Below the pieces are notes generated by a model, which saw nothing but the letters and a program-made list of their open reading frames with translations, searched no databases and was not told the DNA's origin. The translations under genes and the position numbers were made by a program. 10,000 nt of DNA from Symbiodinium natans (lineage: Eukaryota > Sar > Dinophyceae > Suessiales > Symbiodiniaceae): the NCBI GenBank assembly GCA_905221605.1, contig CAJNDS010002081.1, positions 521,476 through 531,475 of the forward strand, read 5' to 3'. Positions within the stretch are counted from its first letter, which is position 1. Each line of letters starts with the position of its first letter. Below, in pieces: positions 1 to 6,356 of the stretch.

Positions 1-851
1 CCTCCCACGAGTCAGTGGAAGTGAGTTCTTGGGAGATGTCCGCAGAGGGGTGCGGGGCCTGGCTTGGCCTGGGCCCCCTCGGGTGAAGGCTTCACCTTAA
101 CTGCCTTTTGGGTTTTGGGTTTTAGGGTTTAGGAGTTTAGGGTTTAGGGTTTAGGGTTTAGGGTTTAGGGTTTAGGGTAGGCTGACATTCCCTTTTTTTT
201 GGGTTTAGGTTCCCTTGCACGAAAAGAGTGGCCTTCTTATTCCTAAGTCACTTTTGGGTCTAGATAAGTTTCCCAAACATGCCATTTTGTAGGATCTTCT
301 TCTGCAAGCTCTCTTGTAGCAGGCTTTGGGTAACCTACAAAGGAAAGCAAGCTCTGGTGGGGCTCTTGCGGTTTAGGGTTTAGGGTTTAGGGTTTAGGGT
401 TTAGGGTTTAGGGTTTAGGGTTTAGGGTTTAGGGCTCAGGGTTTAGGGTTTGCGTAAAACCCTTGCAGCTCCTTGGTGCTTCAGCTGAGGAAGCCCACGG
501 CGATCCAGGTGCCTGGAGTTCCACCTTGCAAGGATTAAACCCTAAACCCTAACCCTAAACCCTAAACCCTAAACCAGAAGCCCAACTCTTCCCCCACCTT
601 TACCTACCCTCACCTATAAGATCCGGCCCAATGCACCCATACATGAGCCTCACTTGCGCCTTATCTCAAAGTTTGGGTTTAGGGTTCAGGGTTCAGGGTT
701 GGGGGTGTAGGGTTTAGGGTTTAGGGTTTAGGGTTTAGGGTTTAGGCAGGGGTGGTGGAGAGTTTAAGGTGGGGATAGGATAGGATTCCCCCTGGCCGGA
801 GAAACCTATGCACCCTCAAGACAGGGAAGTGTGACTCAATCGTGGGCATAG
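1..851 (+). CDS. Candidate model A: 5'-partial multi-exon gene, product unknown
   Basis: Proposed exons are 1-82, 323-370, 469-508, 578-670 and 784-851 (TAG 849-851). Codons start at base 2, and 110 codons including the stop stay open across four junctions in phases 0, 0, 1 and 1. Donors are GTGAAG (83), GTTTAG (371, the first array unit), GTGCCT (509) and GTTTGG (671). Acceptors are CTTGTAGCAG (322), CCCTTGCAG (468), AAACCAG at an array edge (577) and GATAG (783). Each of the four introns holds one telomere-type array, in order G, G, C, G. Alternatives that keep phase are donor GTTCCA at 518 and donor GTTTAG at 677. A stronger-looking donor, GTGAGT at 21, would end exon 1 early. The peptide is mixed in composition, with segments such as ALGNLQRKASSGGALA and EAQLFPHLYLPSPIRSG. 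I do not recognise a family. The chain was hand-picked, so the phase agreement is only moderate evidence. Confidence 0.33.
105..180 (+). repeat. Telomere-type array, TTTAGGG orientation
   Basis: It starts with TTTTGGG variants and becomes near-perfect TTTAGGG, with one GGAG interruption. It lies in the first proposed intron of model A (83-322). A further single unit follows at about 200-208. Confidence 0.97.
370..451 (+). repeat. Telomere-type array, TTTAGGG orientation
   Basis: About eleven units with one CTCAGGG variant near the end. Its first GTTTAG (371) directly follows an open coding stretch and would serve as the splice donor. It fills most of proposed intron 371-468, which ends CCCTTGCAG. 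Confidence 0.97.
536..575 (-). repeat. Telomere-type array, CCCTAAA orientation
   Basis: Five to six heptamers with one hexamer (CCCTAA). The array ends AAACCAG, so an AG acceptor sits at its edge (577) and the next open stretch starts at once. Confidence 0.97.
671..747 (+). repeat. Telomere-type array, TTTAGGG orientation
   Basis: Mixed units: TTTAGGG, TTCAGGG twice, TTGGGGG and TGTAGGG, then a clean TTTAGGG run. It lies in proposed intron 671-783 of model A. Confidence 0.96.
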
Positions 852-898
852 TTCCCTTTTTTAGGGGGTAGGCAGGTTACCCCAGGTGCAATCTGATG

Positions 899-982
899 CC
901 CCTAAACCCTAAACCCTACACCCTACACCCTACACCCTAAACCCTAAACCCCAAACCCCTAACCCTAAACGCGAAACCCTAA
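899..982 (-). repeat. Telomere-type array, CCCTAAA orientation, with CCCTACA block
   Basis: A central block of three consecutive CCCTACA variants is flanked by standard CCCTAAA, and the right end decays (GCGAAACCCTAAG). An AG at 982-983 precedes the ATG of model B at 987. Confidence 0.96.
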
Positions 983-986
983 GAAC

Positions 987-2786
987 ATGACTCGGCCTCG
1001 GCTCGGGCGTGAAGGACTCTTCCATGACTACTGTGGGCTCCTTTTGTTTTAAGGTTTGGTTCTTGCGCAGCTTGGTTCATTCTTGATGAGTAGCTTGAAG
1101 TGGCTTATCTTGTGTTTGGATATAGGAGTTAGAGACACACACTTAGATGATGGATTTGCTCGGGCTCCTCCGCGGCTGTTTGGCCCAAAACATCCAGCGT
1201 TAGCTGGCCTGGGCTCACAGATTCCTTTTGACCATGATCGAGCACATCATACCCAGCCGTCTCCGCATTATCTCAGGTAGACTCCTACCCCCTGAAGCCA
1301 CGCCAGAACAAGCCAGTGACTAAACCCTAAACCCTAAACCCTAAACCCTAAACCCTAAACCCTAAACCCTAAACCCTAAACCCTGTAGTAAGTTGCTCGA
1401 AGTGACGAGTCCAGCAAGCGTCTGGCTCCAGTTTTGTTGCGTCCGAGCCTTGGCTGTCAGACAGGATCGCAGCGTGAATGAGGGCCGGTGCGAAGGGTTT
1501 AGGGTTTGGGGTTCGGGGTTTAGGGTTTCGGGTTTCGGGTTTCGGGTTTAGTGTTTTTTAACGTTAAAAAGCTCTAAATGGGTGGTTCTCTAAGTTCGGC
1601 TCCCTATTTTGGGGGTCCTCCAGAAAAGGCACGGAAAGGACCCCACCCAAAAGAAGGGACCCTTATTGGAGTTCCCCTAAACCCTAAACCCTAAACCCTA
1701 AACCCTAAACCCTAAACCCTAAACCCTAAACCCTAAACCCTAAACCCTAAACCCTAAACCCTAAACCCTAAACCCATAAACCCCAAACCCTAAACCCATA
1801 AACCCCAAACCCCAAACCCCAAACCCCAAACCCTAAACCCTAAACCCTAAACCCTAAACCCTAAACCCTAACCCTTGCCTTACAGTCTCCACCCAAAGAT
1901 ACGCCACAACGCGAGGCGCGATGTCGGTCTACCAAGCCGGCAGAGGCCTGGACCGACGGTCGGTGCAGCGCCTTCAGCAGCGGAAGGCCAGGGTTTAGGG
2001 TTTAGGGTTTAGGGTTTAGGGTTTAGGGTTCAGGGTTCAGGGTTCAGGGTTTAGGGTTTAGGGTTTAGGGTTTAGGGTTTAGGTTTGGGGTTTGGGGTTT
2101 AGGGTTTGGGGTTTGTAGTTTGGGGTTTCAGGGTTGAGGGTTTAGGGTTTACCCAGCGGGTTTGAATTCAGGGGTGGTTTCGTATGTTTTTTTCAGCGTT
2201 TGTGGGTTTGTTGTGCCGGGAAAAAAGGTTTCAAAGTGGTTATTTCCGGGATTTCGAGATTGAGGGGTTCATGAGTGCCGCGGGCAACTCTGAAATCGTG
2301 TGATGCCTGGGTTCAGTGTTTGTCGACGGCATCGTGCTGCTCGAATCCGTTGCTTGCTTTTGGTGTTTTTGGGCATGCCGGTTGATATTCTGGCGTCTGG
2401 CGGTGGGTGGGGTTGGCCGGGCGGGGGCGGGGGGGGCGGGGGGGGGGGGGGGGGGGGGGGCGGGGGGTAATGACGTCCATCGGCCATGCTTTTTCTACAC
2501 TACTATAGCAGATGGTTGTTTTTGTTTTTCTTTTTACTGACATTGTGTTATTGAGTTTGGTATTCTAGTTGTTGTTATCTTTTTTTCTACTGTTCTATTG
2601 TTCTATGATTCTACTATCTTACGTTTCTGCTATAGCATGTCCATGCTACTATGCTCTGATATATTATCATGTTCTTATGTCATTATAGCAACTAATTCTT
2701 ATGTCATTATAGCAACCAACTCCATGGGCTTGTTCCAGGGCGCCAGCCAGGACGTTCTCAAGGAGATGCCCGCTGAGGAGAGCTGA
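987..2786 (+). CDS. Candidate model B: multi-exon gene, product unknown
   Basis: Proposed exons are 987-1032, 1054-1276, 1389-1496, 1624-1670, 1886-1992, 2172-2297 and 2739-2786 (TGA). They total 705 nt, which gives 234 aa with phase kept at every junction. The best exon is the right part of 1054-1276: it is open to donor CTCAG|GTAGAC and contains RAPPRLFGPKHPALAGLG. Exon 1389-1496 follows array edge CCCTGTAG|. Exon 1886-1992 follows CTTGCCTTACAG| and carries RRSVQRLQQRKAR. Exon 2172-2297 encodes a hydrophobic then acidic stretch (FFSAFVGLLCREKRF). Weak points: the first junction needs a 21-nt intron (1033-1053); otherwise the ORF stops at TAA 1050 and the next exon begins at an acceptor such as 1125 or 1093. 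The gene could also end at TGA 2301-2303. Introns 1277-1388, 1497-1623, 1671-1885 and 1993-2171 each contain one array, in order C, G, C, G. I do not recognise a family. Confidence 0.35.
1320..1384 (-). repeat. Telomere-type array, CCCTAAA orientation
   Basis: About nine perfect heptamers. The right edge runs into CCCTGTAG, the proposed acceptor (1388) of exon 1389-1496. Confidence 0.98.
1495..1557 (+). repeat. Telomere-type array, TTTAGGG orientation, with TTTCGGG block
   Basis: Units include TTTGGGG, TTCGGGG and three consecutive TTTCGGG. The first GTTTAG (1497) would be the donor after exon 1389-1496, and proposed intron 1497-1623 ends GTCCTCCAG. Confidence 0.96.
1675..1874 (-). repeat. 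Longest CCCTAAA array in the window
   Basis: About 28 units over 200 bp. The middle (about 1770-1835) holds a higher-order pattern of CCCATAAA and CCCCAAA variants, including a duplicated block and a run of AAACCCC. It fills proposed intron 1671-1885, which ends CTTGCCTTACAG. Confidence 0.98.
1991..2151 (+). repeat. Long TTTAGGG array with TTCAGGG and TTTGGGG variants
   Basis: Perfect units, then consecutive TTCAGGG, then perfect units, then a TTTGGGG-rich tail. It directly follows GGCCAG at the end of an open stretch, so GTTTAG at 1993 would be the donor of the intron ending at 2171. Confidence 0.98.
2404..2467 (+). repeat. Poly-G tract
   Basis: G-rich run with only a few C and T interruptions, including an uninterrupted 23-G run at 2438-2460. 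It could form stacked G-quadruplexes. The true length may be uncertain because such runs assemble poorly. Confidence 0.9.
2672..2719 (+). repeat. 24-bp tandem duplication
   Basis: Two adjacent 24-bp copies beginning TTCTTATGTCATTATAGCAA (2672-2695 and 2696-2719), differing at one base (CTAA against CCAA). They sit in the T-rich stretch just before acceptor 2738. Confidence 0.95.
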
Positions 2787-2828
2787 ACTGCGCCCTACTG
2801 GGTTCAGGGTCCATAAGCAGGGTACAAG
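2739..2828 (+). other. Exon-like island bounded by acceptor and array donor
   Basis: Left edge is TTGTTCCAG| and right edge is ACAAG|GTAAACCC, where the array starts inside the donor. Frame 0 gives GASQDVLKEMPAEES then TGA (2784-2786), with mostly G/C third bases; I used it as the end of model B. A second frame, one base in, is open through to the donor. In the first reading the donor at 2829 would begin an intron in the 3' UTR, and in the second it would join two coding exons. The sequence alone does not decide. Confidence 0.45.
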
Positions 2829-2870
2829 GTAAACCCTAAACCCTAAACCCTAAACCCTAAACCCTAAACA
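2829..2870 (-). repeat. Telomere-type array, CCCTAAA orientation, starting in a splice donor
   Basis: GT followed directly by AAACCCT units (about five and a half). The junction ACAAG|GTAAACCC matches an AG|GTAAR-type donor. The region to its right, CTCTTATTGAAGTTCAG (2895), resembles an acceptor. Confidence 0.97.
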
Positions 2871-3084
2871 CCGCTATTCTCTTATTGAAGTTCAGAGGAG
2901 CATGTGTAGGAACATTTTTCAGAGGATTTAGCGGGCCAACCTAGGGTAACCTGTTCTAGGGGTTTAGGGTTTAGAGGGTTTCGGGTTTAGGGCCCGAGTA
3001 AGTTTAGGACACCTGGCCTGGCGGTTTTGGGCCGATCTCGCAGCACGCTCGCACTGACAGCAAAGCCCCAACCACAACTTTCGC
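2871..3084. other. Unique island, gene content unresolved
   Basis: Contains acceptor-like TTGAAGTTCAG (2895) and CATTTTTCAG (2922), donor-like GTAACC (2945) and a strong GTAAGT (2998). No single reading frame joins these cleanly to model C. A small G-orientation array interrupts it at 2958-2993. It is probably the end of one gene or the 5' exons of model C. Confidence 0.3.
2958..2993 (+). repeat. Short degenerate TTTAGGG array
   Basis: Four to five units, including TTAGAGGG and TTTCGGG variants, followed by CCCGA|GTAAGT. Confidence 0.93.
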
Positions 3085-3190
3085 TCCCCAAACCCCAAAC
3101 CCTGAACCCCAAACCCCAAACCCCAAACCCAAAACCCTAAACCCGAACCCCAAACCCCAAACCCTAAACCCTAAACCCTAAACCCTAAAC
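3085..3190 (-). repeat. CCCTAAA array, degenerate left half
   Basis: The left half is mostly AAACCCC and GAACCC variants; the right half is clean CCCTAAA. The first AG beyond it (3201-3202, CATGATGAG) is the acceptor used for model C. Confidence 0.96.
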
Positions 3191-3202
3191 TCTCATGATG
3201 AG

Positions 3203-3716
3203 GACCAGTCGAAGCAGTGGGAGGGGCTCATCGGAAGCGGGAAGAAGAAGCTCCGCTGCTCCGCCTGCACCAGGCGAGAAAAAGCCTCCGAGACCCCTCC
3301 CAGTCCATGGCATTCCTCCTTAGGGTTTAGGGTTTAGGGTTTAGGGTTTAGGGTTTAGGGTTTAGGGTTTAGGGTTTAGGGTTTAGGGTTTAGGGTTGAA
3401 GGTGTAGGGTTTAGGGTTTAAGGTAAAGGTTTAGGGTTTAGGGTTCTTCCGGGTAGCTCAATGGTGCCCTTTTTTCCCTTTTCTTGGGTCAAGGTACCCT
3501 TATCAAGTCAGCAACCCAAAAAAAGGTGCCCTTACTAGTACATGGCTGCTGGGCTGCTAAGCAGTGGATGGCATTCCTCCTTCTGGGGCTTTCCATTCTT
3601 CCGGGCAACCCTAAACCCTAAACCCTAAACAGGTGCTCATTTTGGTACAGCCAAGCCCAAGCCCCAAACCGTTCATGAAGCCCTGTGGAATATTCATCCT
3701 AGAAGCCCTACTCTAG
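3203..3716 (+). CDS. Candidate model C: exons with a CxxC motif, 5' end unresolved
   Basis: Proposed exons are 3203-3324, 3565-3604 and 3633-3716 (TAG 3714-3716), 82 codons including the stop. Exon 1 is charged and contains LIGSGKKKLRCSACTRREK, with a CSAC pair that could be half of a zinc site. Its donor would be the first GTTTAG of the following array (3325). Exon 2 follows GCTGCTAAGCAG| and repeats a WHSS peptide also found at the end of exon 1. The junction 3604/3633 needs a 28-nt intron that is essentially one short CCCTAAA array with a GC donor (GCAACC) and AAACAG acceptor, which is doubtful. If it is unspliced, the frame ends at TAA 3626-3628 inside the array. A second frame in exon 1 starts ATGATG (3195) and is Ser/Pro-rich; I prefer the Lys/Cys frame. 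No family recognised. Confidence 0.3.
3307..3321 (+). repeat. Dispersed 15-bp repeat, copy 1
   Basis: ATGGCATTCCTCCTT is identical to 3568-3582. Here a TTTAGGG array follows at once, and TTCTTCCGGG (3444-3453) lies on the far side of the array. Confidence 0.9.
3321..3446 (+). repeat. Telomere-type array, TTTAGGG orientation
   Basis: A long clean run, then AAGGTGTAGGG and AAGGTAAAGG irregularities near the right end. It lies in proposed intron 3325-3564 of model C and separates the two parts of a motif pair that is almost adjacent at 3568-3605. Confidence 0.98.
3568..3605 (+). repeat. Dispersed repeat, copy 2 without array
   Basis: ATGGCATTCCTCCTT (3568-3582), 13 bp, then TTCTTCCGGG (3596-3605). 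The same two words at 3307-3321 and 3444-3453 are separated by 122 bp of TTTAGGG array. Confidence 0.85.
3606..3632 (-). repeat. Short CCCTAAA array ending AAACAG
   Basis: Three and a half units, closing with AAACAG. The following open stretch starts directly at 3633. Confidence 0.93.
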
Positions 3717-3864
3717 CTTTAAAGCCCTATCATCCCAGACTCCTACAAGCTCAAAAGCCCAAACCCAAGAACCCTAGACCCTAAACCCTAAACCCCAAAC
3801 CCTACACCCTAAAAACCCTCCAGTCCCCATCGCCCTAAAACAGCCCTACGCCCTAAGATGGTGC
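3717..3864. other. Decayed CCCTAAA-like stretch
   Basis: Scattered AGCCCTA, CCCTA and AAACCC words without steady phase, with the clearest remnant at 3765-3815 (AAACCCC, CCCTACA, CCCTAGA variants). It looks like an old array drifting into unique sequence. No gene could be supported; ATG|GTGCACC at 3858 is a possible donor context only. Confidence 0.6.
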
Positions 3865-3914
3865 ACCCTAAACCCTAAACCCTAAACCCTAAACCCTAAA
3901 CCCTAAACCCTAAA
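3865..3914 (-). repeat. Telomere-type array, CCCTAAA orientation
   Basis: Seven perfect heptamers ending TAAAG, whose AG (3914-3915) would be an acceptor for the island 3916-3983. Confidence 0.98.
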
Positions 3915-3965
3915 GTGCCAGGCCCATCGATCCAGACCATCCGACAGCCAGGCCTTGGGACTGAC

Positions 3966-4025
3966 ATGTCTAAGCGATTTAGGGTTTAGGGTTTAGGGTT
4001 TAGGGTTCAGGGCTTAGGGTTTAGG

Positions 4026-4069
<44 letters not shown>

Positions 4070-5084
4070 ATATATTCGTATATCTATATGTATATATAGA
4101 TACAGATATGTGTATAAGTAGCGAAATAGATCTAGACGCTGGCATTTATGTCTATGGAAATTGAGAGGTGTCTATTTCACTAGGGTTGATGCGGGGTTGG
4201 GGTTTGGTGATTCAGGCTTTTGGGCTTAGAAGGGTCTTGGGCTCCCAAGAGTTTTGGGCTCACGTGCATGCTTTGACACGGCATCTTGGGGGTAGTTTCA
4301 ACGAAACTCAAACCCTAAACCCTAAACCCTAAACCCTAAACCCTAAACCCTAAACCCTAAACCCTAAACCCTAAACCCTAAACCCTAAACCCTAAACCCT
4401 AAACCCTAAACCCAGTTCGAGGGGAGGACAGGAAGATCCGGAGCGGGATCCACTTCCGAGCCGGGCCCTCCGAGGAGGCCAAATACAGGTAAACCCTAAA
4501 CCCTAAACCCTAAACCCTAAACCCTAAACCCTAAACCCTAAACCCTAAACCCTAAACCCCATGCACACCCTAAACCTTAAGTCCTAAACCCTCACCGTTT
4601 GCACAGGCAGCTGCTTTGTGAGTTATGCTCAACCGCGGGGGACCCCAGGGCCCCTCAGCACCTTTCCCTGGCCCATGAAGGAATGCACCTTAGTAAGAAC
4701 CCTATGCCGATTTAGGGTTTAGGGTGCAGGGTTTTGGGTTTTGGGTTCAGGCTTCAGGGTTTAGTTGGTTTATAAGGCGGGGTTTAGGTGGTTTATAAGG
4801 CGTATTCCCCAGCCGAGGTTGTGTGCAGGACCATGAAGACAGTGGTTTCCAGGGGCATGCGCGGATTCTGTCAAGAACAAACCATCCTAAATGAGGATCC
4901 TTTTCTGGGTCCTAGATATAGCACGGCACCCTTGGAAAGAAGCACCTCGAAAAGGGACCAGAGCTTCAGAGAACCACCCAGGTGGAGTCTACTCGACACC
5001 CTAAACCCTGTACACTGGGCTGCTATGCCCTCCCCCAAACCCCCCCCCAACCTGACGCACTCTCCACCAGGGGGGGGGGGTTAG
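3966..5084 (+). CDS. Candidate model D: five-exon gene with telomere-repeat introns, product unknown
   Basis: Proposed exons are 3966-3983 (ATG start), 4216-4291, 4416-4488, 4607-4692 and 4813-5084 (TAG), 525 nt, giving 174 aa with phase kept at each junction. This is the best intron evidence in the window. Exon 4416-4488 begins right after array edge AAACCCAG| and ends AATACAG|GTAAACCC. Exon 4607-4692 lies between GTTTGCACAG| and TTA|GTAAGA. Exon 5 follows ATTCCCCAG|. Peptide pieces read like ordinary soluble protein: RGEDRKIRSGIHFRAGPSEE, QLLCELCSTAGDPRAPQHL and EVVCRTMKTVVSRGMRGF. The end is uncertain: donor CCCAG|GTGGAG at 4982 could replace the Pro/Gly-rich tail, and the gene may continue into model E. 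The first exon could extend upstream to acceptor 3915. The helical, Leu/Arg-rich middle suggests nothing specific to me. Confidence 0.45.
3977..4027 (+). repeat. Telomere-type array, TTTAGGG orientation, abutting a microsatellite
   Basis: About seven units with TTCAGGG and CTTAGGG variants near the end. It passes without a gap into the TATATG repeat. Confidence 0.97.
4026..4125 (+). repeat. TATATG / TA microsatellite
   Basis: About five TATATG hexamers, then a TA run, then degenerate TATA/TATC/GATA units. It lies in proposed intron 3984-4215 of model D. Confidence 0.96.
4308..4413 (-). repeat. Telomere-type array forming almost a whole intron
   Basis: About 14 perfect CCCTAAA units. Proposed intron 4292-4415 is GTAGTTTCAACGAAACTC, then the array, then AG. 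The array itself supplies the pyrimidine-rich end before the acceptor. Confidence 0.98.
4489..4592 (-). repeat. Telomere-type array starting in a splice donor
   Basis: GT then AAACCCT units without a spacer (about ten perfect), then decayed units (ACACCCT, CCTTAAG, TCCTAAACC). Proposed intron 4489-4606 closes GTTTGCACAG. Confidence 0.98.
4709..4796 (+). repeat. Degenerate TTTAGGG array with TTGGTTTATAAGGCG duplication
   Basis: TTTAGGG, TGCAGGG, TTTTGGG and TTCAGGC variants, then GGTTTATAAGGCG twice (4768-4780 and 4790-4802). It lies in proposed intron 4693-4812. Confidence 0.9.
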
Positions 5085-5128
5085 GGTTAAGTGTTAAGGG
5101 TTTAGGGTTTTGGGTTCAGGGTTTAGGT
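5081..5128 (+). repeat. Degenerate TTTAGGG array
   Basis: Begins right after a 10-G run with GTTAGGG and GTTAAGTG, then TTTAGGG, TTTTGGG and TTCAGGG. The TAG ending model D falls at its left edge. Confidence 0.92.
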
Positions 5129-5139
5129 CCTGCTTTGGA

Positions 5140-5258
5140 GTATGTTCAATATTTGGGAGTCTGGGATGGGCTGTCTATAGACCCCAAGCTCTAAACCCCC
5201 GAAACCCTAAACCCTAAACCCTAAACCCTAAACCCTAAACCCCCGAAACCCTAAACAG
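5140..5258 (+). other. Candidate intron with GTATGT donor and array-edge acceptor
   Basis: CTTTGGA|GTATGT is a good donor, and the segment ends CCCTAAACAG| (5258). Between them lies the CCCTAAA array. A 13-nt exon, 5127-5139, would join model D to model E in frame through it. Confidence 0.35.
5189..5257 (-). repeat. Telomere-type array, CCCTAAA orientation
   Basis: Perfect units bracketed on both sides by a CCCCGAAACCC variant (about 5196 and 5240), ending AAACAG. Confidence 0.97.
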
Positions 5259-6178
5259 ACATTTCTTTGGACCCAGGCCGGTGCGCAGCTAGACCCGCAG
5301 CAGCCTTACTGGGTCTGGGAGTACTATACTTTAATACTACTTTTGGTTCTGGGTTCCTGTTATAGCTACTTATACCTAAAAGGTGTATACTTTGTTGGGG
5401 TTCTGGGTTCCTACTATAGCTACTTATACCTAGAAAGTATAATAGTATAAACATATTATGTTTTTTTCCAGGGTCTCCTCCAGAGTAACCCTAAACCCTG
5501 AACCCTAAACCCTAAACCCTAAACCCTAAGCCCTAAACCCTAAACCCTAAGCCCTAAGCCCAAAACCCCAAGCCCTAAACCCTAAACCCTTACCCTGCCA
5601 TCTTTCTGACAGCCGGCAGTAGGGGATCGGTTGGTTGCTTGGGGTTTAGGGTTTGGGGTTTGGGGTTTAGGGTTTGGGGTTTAGGGTTTGGGTTTAGGGT
5701 TTAGGGCTTAGGGCTTAAGGAAAAAGAACCTGAACCTTGCAAGACCCTAAGCCCATGGTAATGCCGCAGACGGAGGCCGGAGAAGGATCAGCGGCACAGG
5801 GGGTCCCTGGACCTTGCCGCTCGGAGGCATCATGTGTACCGTCTAACAACCCCAAACGAAACCCCCCCAAACAAACCCCCCCCAATACCCTCAAAACCCG
5901 ACCACCAACCCCAACAACCTTCCATTCAGGCTTCATGTGGTGGGGGATTTGGGTTGTAGGGTTTAGGGTTTTGGGGGGCTGCTTTGGGGTGTATCCTGTA
6001 AGAAGCGAAAAGCAAACTTTCTTATCCTAATCCCTTCCTCCGAATATAAATACACCCCGAATATAATTATATGAAAGACCCTCTGGCCCCAAAGCCCGGT
6101 CCGGCAGTCGCCCTTTTAATATCTTTACAGAATTACGGGGCGGGGGGAAGCCTGAAACCTGTTGGGCCGAAAGCTTGA
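5259..6178 (+). CDS. Candidate model E: several very small exons, product unknown
   Basis: Proposed exons are 5259-5320, 5472-5484, 5613-5643, 5744-5833, 5930-5952 and 6131-6178 (TGA 6176-6178), 89 codons including the stop, 5' end open. Good signals are the AAACAG| edge at 5258, TTTTTTTCCAG| at 5471, AGA|GTAACCC at 5485, CATCTTTCTGACAG| at 5612 and ATATCTTTACAG| at 6130. The 13-nt exon is suspicious. Other readings exist. Exon 1 stays open to TAA 5448-5450 and would then encode a duplicated Tyr/Leu-rich peptide. The frame of exon 5744 stays open without splicing to TAA 6028-6030, through Pro/Asn-rich code made of decayed AAACCCC units. No family recognised. Confidence 0.28.
5321..5471 (+). 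other. AT-rich heptamer-free stretch with 54-bp duplication
   Basis: Intron-like: it starts GTACTATACTTT and ends TTTTTTTCCAG. It holds two 36-bp near-copies (5345-5380 and 5399-5434) at 54-bp spacing, which equals 18 codons, and a frame open across both. I favour intron, but the duplication being in frame keeps a coding reading alive. Confidence 0.5.
5345..5434 (+). repeat. Two-copy 54-bp direct repeat
   Basis: Copies at 5345-5380 and 5399-5434 share GGTTCTGGGTTCCT and TATAGCTACTTATACCTA with three mismatches over 36 bp. Read in the frame of 5259, each gives VLGS(C/Y)YSYLYL. Confidence 0.93.
5485..5592 (-). repeat. CCCTAAA array with CCCTAAG block
   Basis: Starts GTAACCCTAAACCC inside a donor. 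It includes one CCCTGAA and several CCCTAAG or GCCCAAA variants clustered in the right half, then a pyrimidine-rich end and CTGACAG (5612). Confidence 0.97.
5640..5717 (+). repeat. TTTAGGG array with TTTGGGG variants
   Basis: TTTAGGG and TTTGGGG units alternate, ending in two CTTAGGG-type units. GTTTAG at 5644 would be the donor after exon 5613-5643. Confidence 0.96.
5846..5972. repeat. Decayed AAACCCC tract followed by short TTTAGGG tract
   Basis: 5846-5915 is C-rich with AACCCC/AAACCCCCCC units, the CCCTAAA strand after drift. 5949-5972 carries GGTTGTAGGGTTTAGGG on the other strand. The two opposite-strand remnants flank TTCCATTCAG|GC. Confidence 0.75.
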
Positions 6179-6356
6179 AACGTGCTCCATGACTGAGCCA
6201 GCAAGCTAGAAGGACGGGTTGTTTGTTCGGACAAACGATACGAACCCCCCCCTCTATTACCAAAAACCCATTGGGGGTTTTGGGTTTTTTGTACTGCGGG
6301 GGACCCTTTAATATTAAGCGGAAGGGATTAACAATCCTACCGGGGCGGGGGCGAGG
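6000..6356. other. Compositionally distinct island with imperfect repeats
   Basis: Apart from the proposed terminal exon 6131-6178 no gene is supported. GGAAGGGATTA (6320-6330) is the inverse of TAATCCCTTCC (6029-6039). CCCTTTTAATAT...GGGGCGGGG (from 6112) and CCCTTTAATAT...GGGGCGGGG (from 6305) are imperfect direct repeats. A 6-bp stem GTTTGT/ACAAAC with loop TCGG lies at 6221-6236. A 78-codon minus-strand frame covers 6027-6263; I saw no support for it beyond openness. Confidence 0.45.

Larger units (their letters stand above)
2298..2738 (+). other. Heptamer-free intron-like stretch of model B
   Basis: From GTGTGATG after an open frame to CTTGTTCCAG. It contains a G-rich tract (2404-2467) and then a strongly T-rich tract (2485-2735) with repeated CTATAG-like words. 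ORFs here are low-complexity shadows of the G run. This reads as an intron or, if model B stops at 2303, as intergenic DNA. No promoter element could be defended. Confidence 0.4.

Noticed and set aside
20-45. 25-nt intron GTGAGT...GTCCGCAG in the first exon
   Set aside because: The donor is strong, but the frame is open straight through 1-82 and joins exon 323 in phase, so an intron is not needed there.
105-2151. Chromosome end or subtelomere cap
   Set aside because: Array polarity alternates and no array is long or terminal. Interstitial seeding fits better.
2269-2543. Pro-rich minus-strand and Gly-rich plus-strand frames across the poly-G tract
   Set aside because: Open only because a homopolymer has no stops. 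Flanks are T-rich and non-coding in those frames.
5251-5454. Minus-strand 67-codon frame containing a repeated ISSYxRNPEP peptide
   Set aside because: The peptide repeat is just the antisense of the 54-bp duplication. The frame also runs into array DNA.
6221-6236. GTTTGT-TCGG-ACAAAC hairpin as an RNA element or terminator
   Set aside because: A 6-bp stem is expected by chance in 10 kb, and no T-run or conserved context follows.
6027-6263. Minus-strand 78-codon frame with ordinary-looking composition
   Set aside because: No supporting splice sites or neighbours on the minus strand, and it crosses a plausible plus-strand acceptor and exon. Kept only as a possibility to test by a protein search.
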